A DNA stretch of 64,000 nt, from positions 1 through 64,000 of the forward strand of contig CAICTM010000347.1 in assembly GCA_903772945.1 (NCBI GenBank), read 5' to 3'. The DNA comes from Seminavis robusta. Taxonomy: Eukaryota; Bacillariophyta; Bacillariophyceae; Naviculales; Naviculaceae. Below are positions 21,371 to 33,300 of the stretch, piece by piece; position 1 is the first letter of the stretch, and every line of letters starts with the position of its first letter. The position numbers were made by a program, and so were the translations under genes. The notes beneath the pieces were generated by a model. The model was not told the DNA's origin, did not search any database, and saw only the letters and a list, made by a program, of their open reading frames with translations.

Positions 21371-24300
21371 TTATGAGCAGAGTGCACAATGATCTTTAAC
21401 GTGATCAAAGGTCTCGAAGGCTGCAGATTGTTCTTCTTTTTCCGTTTCAAGCAAGAATCGAAACTGGGCCACGTGTGTTACCAATCGCCTCAGGCAAATA
21501 CCCGCCGAGTTCAGAGTTGGAAGGTCTCCGCCGAGCAAGAGCCTGACTTCCTTCTCCGCAGCATTGGAAGCCTTCTCATATTCTTTACGAGAGATATGCG
21601 ACGACAAGTCGGCCAAGAGTGGTCGCATCCGATCATGCATTGCCAATCGACACAGCTCCCGTATTGCTAGTCTTGACCGGACAAACTTTTGGATGACTCC
21701 CACAGCATGCCTGCGACGCAGGAAGCGTTTCCGTGCCATGCCCATTCGAACCATAGACTGTAGCACTTTAGCTTCGTCTTGGAGCAGAGAGAAAATGGCC
21801 CTTCCAACAAACCCTCTCCAGACTCGTTGTATAGTTACCACCGCTTGTAGCCTGTTGGCCAGAATATCTTCGTTGGATACCAAATACTGCCGAAACTTGC
21901 TTTGGATTAGTTTGACCGATTCTCGCCGGGCCCTCAGCATGGACAACCCTCGTTCCAACCGGAGTTTGGTAACCATGACACACATGTTGCGGTGAATAGT
22001 TGCTATAGCCACTCTCCTGGTATTGACTTTAGCTTTAGCAGACAACACTCTTGCCAGGCATTGAATCCTGATAGCTGCTTCTCGCATAGCCAAAAACAGG
22101 CCCTTCGCAAAGAAACACCTAACAGCCTTTTGGATTCGAAGAGAAGCCAACTTACTGTGCTTGAGAGCCCCATTTCGTTGAACAAGGTATCCTCTGATCC
22201 AACTCTGAATCAAAATGCAGGCATCATTGGCAATCATACCCATGACCAATGATCGAGCATCAAACCCTCTCCATGCACTCTGAATTGCAATAGCCGACCT
22301 TTGCTTTACTGCAATCTCCTTCAGCACAAGATGGCGCCTTGCCAGGCTTTGGAATAGTACAAAAGCGCGGGCTGTAGCACGAACCCTGGCCAAGCCAAGT
22401 TTTAGCTTTAACCGGACAAACATAGACTTCAGATTGCACTGAATGATGGCCACAGCTTGTTGCCTACTCATGGCAGCTTCAACTGCCAAGGACTTTCGAG
22501 CCAGAGATTGGATCTGAATGACGCTCTTCCTCCTCGAATCTGCCAGAGCCACTGCCAAGCATTTCCGGGCCCAGGTCTGGATGGCAACAACACTCTCCTT
22601 CCTGGCTTCTGCAAGTAAAATTGCTAGATATCTCCTGACCATATTTTGGATTGGTACAATTGTCTTGGTTTTCTTGAGAACCCCATTTCGTTGAGCAAGG
22701 TATCCTCTGATCCAACTCTGAATCAAAATGCAGGCATCATTGGCAATCATACCCATGACCAATGACCGAGCATCAAACCCCCTCCATGCACTCTGTATTG
22801 CAATAGCCGACCTTTGCTTTACTGCAATCTCCTTCAGCACAAGCTGGCGTCTTGCTAGGCTTTGAAATAGGACCAAAGCACGGGCTGTAACAAGAATCTT
22901 CTTTATGTGCAACCTCAGCTTCAATCGAACAATCCATGACTTTAGATTCCGCTGAATGGTGGCTACAGCTTGTTGCCGAGTCATGGCACCCTCCACTGCC
23001 AACAATCCACGAATCCATGACTGAATCTGGATGATTCTTCTCCTCCTTGAATCTGCTAGAGCAACAGCTGAATACCTTTTTGCCAAGGACTGGATTTTGG
23101 TGGCACTCTTCCTCCTTGAATAGGCCAGAGCCCTGGCTAAACAACATCGGGCCCAGGTTTGGATGATGACGAGGCTCCTCTTCCTGGATTCTGTCAAACA
23201 GGCTGCCAGATATCTCCTGGCAAAGGCTTGGATCTTGATGATGCTCTTTTGCATAGCATCTGCTAGAGCAATGGCAGAAGATCTTCGTACCAAAGACTGG
23301 AGAACCATCGCGCAACGGAACTGACAGAGAACCTGATTCCTGGCAAGCCACCTTCGAACATTGGCTTGGATAAGACGGGCAGCTTTTTTCCCTACTAGAA
23401 GCTGGCCTTCCCGCCGGACCATGTACCCTCTAACTTGACTTTGGATCCTCAATGCACATATGATAACGTAGTAATACGCTCTCCTAGCATCGTAGGACCG
23501 CCAGAGATTCTGAAGCCTGACCAGTGCAAACAAAGCTTCTTTTTGGTGTTTTCGCTTCATCTCCATGCAGGCTCTCCACCAGCATTGCAATGCTACAGCG
23601 GCGACTTGCCGCCTTCGAAGATCACGTCGGATTCGGTGGCCTCGAAACATACTTTGAATTCGACGAGGCAGGATCTGATTTTCCAAGTGCAACCTGCCAT
23701 CGGTTGATGATTGGTCATGGAGCTCGTTTCGCAATAAGATGTGTCTGCCAAAGCGCAGAAGCACAACCAAGGCTCTCTGTATGTTTTGATACCGAACGCG
23801 GTGCGAGTGTGTTCGCCATGTGCTTTGGACTACAACTGCAGCGGATGCTTCATGCCGCAGCTTGACCCTCAACAGCCACCCTCGAATCGAGGATTCCAAC
23901 AGGACAATTGATCCCTGCACTAGCCTCCTTCGGTTCCTGACGCTGAATCCTTTCGTGACTCGTTGGATCATCAATGCAGCTTGTCTGGAAGCAGAAAGTC
24001 GTCGTTGTTGAGACCACATCCTAAAAGCCGATTGCACAACGATTGCAGCAATGACATTCCGTCGGACCAACGAGCGACCAAGGAAGATACGAACTGGTTT
24101 CTGAATAGCTGTCGCGGACCGAATCCTGCGCTTCGCCCATTCTGACCAAGCCTTTTGTATTATCACTGAAGCTGAAGCCTCGCGACAAGCTTGACGCCTC
24201 TTCAAAGAATACCGCCGCAAGCAGGCTTGAATAGATGCAACAGCCTTCCTTCGTTGGTCAGCCGCCCTTCTTGCTAAGAACGCCCTAATAGCAGATTGGA

Positions 24301-27300
24301 CAATGATGGCTTTTCGTTTCACGAAAACTCGGGCACGCAGGTATGTCCATGATCTCCACCGCTTCTGGATTTGAGCAGCAGCGGCATTTCGAAGGCGTTT
24401 CCGTCGGCCAAGTCCAATCCAATTTCTCTCACACCGATGGATTGCGAGTAAAGCCGACCGTTGCTGCACGAATGCTAGATTGCTCTTCCTGCTGCGATAG
24501 GCTTTCTGCATCAAGACCACCGCAATGCGCACTTGTTCGTAGCTGCGCCTATCTAACATTCCACGGGCTAGCCTTTGGATATGAACAACGCCATTCCGGG
24601 CGCCGAGGAAGTAGAATCGAGCTCGTGACATTCTGATTGTAGCCTGGATGGTTGTCGCCGACACCTTCATGCATTGGTAGTGTCGTCGAGCTATTCGACA
24701 CCTATAATGACTTTGTAGCACTGTCACATGAAACCGAGACGCAAGACGGCTCTTCCTTCGAAGAACGTCTCTCCACCAGCTTTGCATCATCGTGGCTGCG
24801 TATATCGAGCAGCATAGATGCCGCCTGGCAAGAAAGCCTCTAAAGACGGATTGAATCATCAACGCACTAATCTTCTTTGTGGAAAGGATGATCCTGGCAA
24901 CCCGGCCCCGAAAGACTGATTGGATCTTTAATGAAGCCATCTTATTCTTGAGAAGGATTTGCCTGGCAAGAAATCCTCTAAAGAACATTTGGATCTTCAG
25001 TGCACAAGTATTCTGCTTGAAAAGGATTTGTCTGGTGAGGAACCCTCTGGAGACAGATTGCACCTTCAATACACCAATATTCTTCCTCGAAAGGATCTCA
25101 CTTTCAACCAGGCCACGAAGCTTGACAAACTTCCGACGCGCTACAATTGCTCTACCATTCGCTTGAATCAACACGACAGCTGATTGCTGCTTTTCGTCGT
25201 GTAGTTTACGTCGCTCGTTCGTCACACCCCGTGCAAGATGGCCTCGCCATAACCTTTGGATTCTTCGAGTGTTTTGCAATAGAGATATGTACTTTTTCTT
25301 TGCGCGATGGCCACGGAAGACAGCCTGAATGGTCAAAGTTTGGCTTCGAGCAAAAGAAAACGTTTGCCCCGCTTGAAACCTTCTCCACCCAGCCTGCATC
25401 ACCACTGCTGCATGTGCTTGGTTCATCGTCAGAGAGCTTTGCGTCTCGCTCCCCCGATCAACAGCTAGAAGGCTTTGGCGGTTCAACCTGACCAGCCAGC
25501 CACGAACAAGAGACTGCAGCGTGACAATCCTTATCCTTGCCAAGCAGTAAGAACGTTGAGACTGAAGTCCGCGCCACAACCGTTGAACGTGGCGAGCGGC
25601 AACATTCATACGCGAGTACCTAACTCGATTCATTTTGCTCCTCCAGAAGCACTGAATCGAAACGGCCGCCGCCCTTGATTGCGGGAACAACCTTCTTGAC
25701 GCCCTCTTTCGTTGGAGACTTTGAAGCACAATGGCACCTCTTTGTAAATGCTTGAAGCGAGCACGAGGAACAACCATTCTCGCGTATGATTGGATACGGA
25801 GAATACTCTTTCGAAGCCCCAAGTATTTACGTCTTGCAATCGATCGACGGACATTGCGCTGACAAAGTACAATGGAATGGCGATTTCTCCCTTCTTGTCC
25901 ATCAGTGATCGAAGGAATTCGACGCTGCTGCCACCACCGCTGAATGATCACTGCGGCGTCAATCAGTTCACGACGAGACCGCCATGCACGTTGAATGTTT
26001 GAAGCCCGTCGAGAAAGCATCTCTAGTTGAGACCTCGACCGGAACCCCCTGTAATGAGCCTGAATGACGGTCACTGACGTGATAGCGGTGGCCAGTACAG
26101 ATTTTGCAGCGTAAACTCTCCAAAACGTTTGAAGCTTGTTGGCTGATGTCGAATATTCTCGAAATCTGGAGACTGCCAGCGATTTTCGGAACATGGCTTG
26201 CAAACGACTCGCCGATGACTTGGCTCGGAGAAATTGAGTGACAGCAACATGACACCTTGCAATCGCCTGAATCATCAAAACCGAACTACGGACTTCCCGA
26301 TACCGCCTTGAAGCCAAAGAACGACGAATCGCTGTTTGGATTAACACGGCTGTAGACACAAACGCGTGGAATTCCTTTTGGGCCAAGACCATCCTCTCCA
26401 CGGATTGCAACTTGATGCACCCGGTTCTTATTTTGCGGAAAACATTCCGATGGATCCAGCGCCTCCATTGGCGTTGTAGTAGGAGGGCCGCATACCTTGA
26501 CAGTGAAAATCGCTTAGATTCCAAGTGGCATCGAACCAAGGATTGTATCATCATGGCAGCAATTCGTGTCTCCGTGTACAGCTGCCGAGTCAATACCCCC
26601 CTCGCCAGCTTTTGGATGCTACACATGGAGTTTCTGACCCGTTTGAATCGCTGACGACATAAATACAATTGAACGGTGGTCTGCAATAGTCTTGCAGCAT
26701 CCTCTTTCCCGTGAACCGCAGCCAGAAGTTGTTTTTTGCGCCAACCACGTTGGATACTGTGTGCGGCTTCTGACTTCAATCTATGGCTCTTCAGTACAAG
26801 AATGCGTCGACAAAAGGCCTGGATCTTCACAGATGCGCAGACGTGACGAACAAAAGATTCGCGGGCTTGCGATCCACGCCAATATGCTTGAACTCTGACC
26901 GATAGTTTTTCAACCTCAGTCTTGTGACGACGGCAGCGATATTGTTGAAAACAACGCTGCATCAAGGTAGCCGCCTTCCGTTTACGCAAGTACAAATCGC
27001 GGGCTCTTTTCTTCCTGCAAAAGGCTTGTAGCTGAAGAGCCGATCTTGTCATTATTGAGTATTGCTGGCGCACGATGCTTCCTCTGGTGATAGCCTGGAG
27101 CCTGGCAAAAGAACGACAATGCATCTGGAACAGTATCATTGCCATTCGCTGTCGCCAAAAAGATTGTAAAGCAATTGCCGAGGATCGCTTCAATCGGAAC
27201 CGCTCGTGACACTCTTTACGCCGACTTCTCGCTTGTAGCACTACAACGGACCTTCGCATGGTTTTGAAACGCGAAGACAGAATGAAACTTCTCCACACGC

Positions 27301-30300
27301 TCTGGAGACGAATGGCCGATGACGTCCTTTGCCAGTTTTCCAGACGTACAGAGTAGCCCCGATACAAGCGCTGGACACCGACCACAGCTTTGTTACACTG
27401 CGTCTGTTCCAGACTTTCCATTTGAAGCCGTCTGCACATGGCAACGGTCAGATATCCCCTTGCCAGCGATTGAATCTTTACGCAGGATCCAAGTTTCTTC
27501 TCAAAGGCAAACTTTGCCACCCATCGACGGTAATACCGCTGAACTAAGGCTGCAGCGGTTCTGCGGATACGGATCTGACGTCGAGCGCTGCCTCCACGGA
27601 ACATGCGCTGTAACTGACAGGCGGCTTTCTCATGACGTACGTGCCTTTCCCTCTCGCTTTTCAACGATTTGAGAGCCGAAACCGAGCGAATTCTACGCTC
27701 CCAGGACTGCAAGATAACAATGGATCTGCGTTGTTTGTTGTATTGTAGACGAGTTCCACAGCTCCTCATCCAGGACTGCAGCAGCAGGGCAGAAGCGATG
27801 TGCTTTTTGTATCGTCGCAGCTGAAACAACAGGCGCACGGAAGCTTGAACCCTCGCGGCTGCATTCCGTTGTACCACAATGCGTCGCTCTTTGAAACGGT
27901 GAAGAGCAATCTCTCGCCGGCTACAAGACTGCAATACAACACAACTCGATCGCATCTTCCAATAGTTCATCCTGGTAGTGTGTCCGCGCCATGCAGCCTG
28001 TATCATAGAGGCCAAAACCCTAGACTTTGTCAGCATAGCTCGGGAAGAGCATCCACGCCATGTCGTCTGAAGAGTTGTCGCAGCACAAGCAACATGAAAT
28101 CGTCTTTCTGCTTCAGCCACTTCTCTACGTGCTTGAACCAATCGGATGAGCTGAAGTTGTGCCAGTAGCCCTCGAATTGCTGATTGTAATACAATACAAG
28201 CAGCCAGCTGCCTGCTATATTGCGTTTTGGCCCAGGCAACCCTCCAAACAGATTGAATGGACACAGCTGAATGATTCCATTGGACCAGCTGTCTTCGACC
28301 CAAACATCCACGAAGGTTTGACTGGATCTGAACTGCAGCCTTATGCTTCTTTCTCAGTTCCTTCACAGACGCAATTGCATTATGGCGACGTGCACAACAC
28401 TGCAGGCGAAGCAGTGACCACCGCTGAAGCTTGTAGGCTTGCTGTGCTCTCGCTCTCCTCCAAAAGGATTGAATCACAATCATGGAGGCCCACTGGCTCT
28501 TGTAATGCTTCTGCAAAATCCAACTTCTGAAGGCTGACTGAATACCAACTGCAGATGCCACCTGATGCTGATACTGCCTGTGTATCAAGTAGCCACGGAA
28601 TGTTGCTTGAATCCCTGCTGAGGCTCTGTATTCTTCTTGAACTTGTTGAAGTTCTAAAACAGCTGCACACCTTCTTGCCCATGACTGAAGCTTCACCACA
28701 CAATGAAGTTGCCACTTGTAAGCTTGACACAAGAGCTTACCCCTCCAGAATGCTTGGATCAATATTGTGGCTCTCTGTGCCTTCATGTAGTGTCCTCGTG
28801 CTAAAAATCTCCGAAAGGCTGACTGTACGAGAGTAGCACTGTTGATGTGCCAGAGTAAATGCCCTTGGGTTCGGTGGAAGAGCTTTGCCTGCAGCATTCG
28901 CCTGTGCTGAAGAAGAATGCTTCCCAGCAAACACTGCCTTCGCCGATAATGAGCTTGTAGCCTGACAATACACCTCACATGGTGCTTCCACCTCAGTGTT
29001 TCATATTGCTTGGCAGCAGCATGTCTTCGAACACATGACTGCAACAGTATGGTGCACTCCAGCTGTAATCTGTAGGCTTGCTGTGCTCTCAATCTCCTCC
29101 AAAAGGCTTGAATCACAATCACTGACCCCCACTGGCTCTTGTATTGCTTCTGCAAAATCCAACCTCTGAAGGCTGACTGAATACCAACTGCAGATGCCAC
29201 CTGATGCTGATACTGCCTGTGTATCAAGTAGCCACGGAATGTTGCTTGAATCACTACTGAGGCTCTGTATTCTTCTTGAACTTGTTGAAGTTCCAAAACA
29301 GCTGCACACCTTCTTGCCCATGACTGAAGCTTCACCACACAATGAAGTTGCCACTTGTAAGCTTGACACAAGAGCTTACCCCTCCAGAATGCTTGGATCA
29401 ATATTGTTGCTCTCTGTGCCTTCATGTAGTGTCCTCGTGCTAAAAATCTCCGAAAGGCTGACTGTACGAGAGTAGCACTGTTGATGTGCCAGAGTAAATG
29501 CCCTTGGGTTCGGTGTAAGAGCTTTGCCTGCAGCATTCGCCTGTGCTGAAGAAGAATGCTTCCCAGCAAACACTGCCTTCGCCGATAATGAGCTTGTAGC
29601 CTGACAATACACCTCACATGGTGCTTCCACCTCAGTGTTTCATATTGCTTGGCAGCAGCATGTCTTCGAACACATGACTGCAACAGTATGGTGCACTGCA
29701 GCTGTAATCTGTAGGCTTTCTGTGCTGTCCATCTCCTCCAAAAAGCTTGAATCACAATCACTGACCCCCACTGGCTCTTGTATTGCTTCTGCAAAATCCA
29801 ACCTCTGAAGGCTGACTGAATACCAACTGCAGAGGCCACCTGATGCTGATACTGCCTGTGTATCAAGTAGCCACGGAATGTTGCTTGAATCACTACTGAG
29901 GCTCTGTATTCTTCTTGAACTTGTTGAAGTTCCAAAACAGCTGCACACCTTCTTGCCCATGACTGAAGCTTCACCACACAATGAAGTTGCCACTTGTAAG
30001 CTTGACACAAGAGCTTACCCCTCCAGAATGCTTGGATCAATATTGTTGCTCTCTGTGCCTTCTTGTAGTGTCCTCGTGCTAAAAATCTCCGAAAGGCTGA
30101 CTGTACGAGAGTAGCACTGTTGATGTGCCAGAGTAAATGCCCTTGGGTTCGGTGGAAGAGCTTTGGCTGCAGCATTCGCCTGTGCTGAAGAAGAATGCTT
30201 CCCAGCAAACACTGCCTTCGCCGAAAATGAGCTTGCAGCCTAATGATACACCTCACTTGGTGCTTCCACCTCAGTGTTTCATATTGCTTGACAGCAGCAT

Positions 30301-33300
30301 GTTTTCTTGCAAATGACTGCAGCTTGATGGCACATGCTTGTTTCATTTTGAACAATCTGGTCTCCCTGACACTTCTCCAGCAGGCCTGCAGAGAAACTGT
30401 GGCCCCTTGTTTCCTTTGGTATTCCCCGAAGACAATCCATCCTCGTACATTGGTCTGAATGGTAACTGCGCATGTAATAAACCGTTTCCACTGGTGCTGC
30501 AGGAGAAATCGTCGGATGCTGGACTGAATCATAATTGTTGCCATGTGTTGCTTCTGAAGGTGCTGAAGTTCGAAAACAGCTGCACACATCCTACCCCATG
30601 CCTGCAGCTGCAGAACTCTTTGCTTCTGGACTTTGTAGAGTTGAGACAAACTTAACTTCCTCCAAAAGGTCTGCAGCAAAATTGTGGCTCTCTGGTGCTT
30701 TTTGAAGCTCCGTCTAGCCACATATGTTCGCGAATATGACTGGATGACTGTTGCACACTGATTGGCCCACACCAGTTGTGCCTGGACTTGCTGCAGAAGC
30801 TGAGGTTGATATTTCCGTCGATGTTGCAAAAGTGTGTAAACCAGTAGACATTTTCGTCGGCGAAAGTGGGCTTGAAGCCGAACAATGCACCGGACATGAT
30901 TTGCCCACTTCAATTGCTGAACTTTCCGAGCAGCAGAGTGCCTTCGTACGCAAGCCTGTAGAAGGACAAGATACTTCTTTTGTATCTTGTAGCTTCGAAG
31001 ACAAGTGGCGCCCCTCCAAAGAGTCTGGATGAAAGTGGCAGCTTCCCTTATGTTGTTGTATCTCCTCCTTGCTAGACGTCGCCTGAGGCCTGACTGAATG
31101 ATAGTTGCGCCGTGGTTAACCCAAAGCAGTTCGCCTGCAATCTGGTGGAGTAGACGGCTCCGTTCCTGTCTATGCCTAAGGAGTAAATGCACGAGCAAGA
31201 ATTGTCGCCGGCGGAAGTGTGATTGGAACTTTATGACACCTCGCATCGTTGCTCTGTGCTTGGCTACCTGGTGTTGAACGGTGCGGCGTCTAGCGTGAGC
31301 TTGTAAAAGCACCAGGACTCGTCTCCCGTCCCGCTGACGACTAGCCTTCCTGTGACCTGCACGACGTCTGCAATGTGTCTGTAGAGCGATGACAGCTAGC
31401 TCTCCCTTCTGTAGTTCCCTAGTGGTCTTGAACCGCCGCCAGTGTGATTGGATAAGTGTAGATGCCATTTTCCGTTCTTGCTGTCGTTCACGTACAAATT
31501 GCGCACGCGCTCTGGCTTGTAGTCTAGCGAGCCCCAAGAAGATCCCCTTCCTCCATTGTCGGGCATTGCGACGAGAACAGTATGCAGACCACGTTCTTTG
31601 GATTCGAAGAATCGAAGCTATCACAACCATCATGTGCCGCCGAGCATCGCGGCGTCTGGAATACGCCAAGTACTTCCTCTGAATCGTACAGATGGCGTCA
31701 ATCGCCATTTTTCTTCGTTTTCTTGCGACTTGCCTTCTCATGCCGGCCCTCCATGTTTGTTGAATTATTTGGCAGCTGTTTACCAACGTCATGTAACGTT
31801 GCTCGGCAAGCCTTTGTCGCTCCAATGCCCACTTTTGAATTTCTGCGTCTCCGCCGTCACTTGCAGAGGAAGCTATCGACGAAACATCATCTGCCAAGGC
31901 TTCCTCCAACAAGAGACTACTACTGCTGCGTCCCCTCTCCGATATTCTTTCAATATCAGTCATAATCTGTTGCATCTGGCAAACTCTCCACCATCCTTGT
32001 AGAACTTTGGCTGCTCGCTCTCGTCGCCGATGCTCGTCCCGCTTGGCTTCTTCAATCTTCCTGAGAGAATCTCTGCGTTCGAGCCGTTGTCGTAAGAAGA
32101 CCCGACGTTGTTTGGCGTGCCGTTTGAGATCAACTCCTCTCCACCAGTCCTGAATGGCAAGGGCCGCCAAGAACAGGCTGTTCTCATGGTATTCGGCCTC
32201 TAGCTGTTGTCGTCGTTGAAGTTCCAGGTTGCGTCTTCGCGAACAAGTTCGAAACCACTTTTGAATCTTTTGGCAAGCGACTTCTTTTTGCAGAGACTGT
32301 TTCAGGTAGTTTCGGACTGATACTTGTCGGTGCGTCTTGGCCTTCAGCCATTGAATTGCATGCTGTAGCTCAGGATAAAAAGTGGCTGGATAGGAGTTTT
32401 CTACGGTGGGTTGTGGGGGGTAACTGTAGGAAGAGATTGGAGTTGCATGGCTGGCATATTGTACAGTGCGTAGGATTGTGGAGCAAACACGAAGTGTTTC
32501 CCATTTCCGTCGCAGAACGAGCTGTCTCCACCAATCCTGGATTACTTTGGCAGCTCGTGCTTCGTTTTGCGAGTACATTTTGAGCGGAGTTGCGACACGT
32601 GTCTCATTGAGGGAATGGAAGAACGATGTGTCGTCAAGAGACTGGTAGAAAGATGGGTCCAGAGCAGCAGTAGGTGATTGCAGTTCATGGACGACCGACA
32701 CTTGGTCTTCCTCTTCGGCCACTGCGAATAGCTCGTCAAGTTCCTTGATGACATCCTGCCCTTCCGAATCCATGATGTCATGATACACATTTTCAGTGTG
32801 AAATACTTCCTCTTCGATAACCTTGTCTTGCACGAATCCAAAGAAGCGGAGTACATTGTAGGCCGAAGATGTACTGACGTTCCGGTCGTCCATGGCCAAT
32901 GAGATGTCGTGGACACTTTCGTTCTCATCCGAGTGACAGTCATCAAAAGATTCTGAGGTTGCTGATTCCAGAATGTTGGACACGTCTGGCAAAGGGCTGT
33001 GGAATATGTCCTCTTCGCCTTGTGAATCACCTTGTGAAGATTGCTGTGGCGACACTTGTTTCTGTTGTTGTTGTTGTCGAGCAATGACATCTCTGTGAGG
33101 TGACATGAGCTCTTGCCTGGAAAAGTAGAGCTGTGAATCCGGGTCTGTGTTGTCGAGTGCCAGCTGAAGTGCATATATCGTATCCAAGGCCATCATTTCT
33201 TTGGTAGGCTTACGGTTCTGCCTGAGATGTGAGGATATGTTGTTGTTGTCAGCATTGGTGTCTGGTTGTTGTTGTTGTTGTTGTAGCCGTTGGCTGGCGT

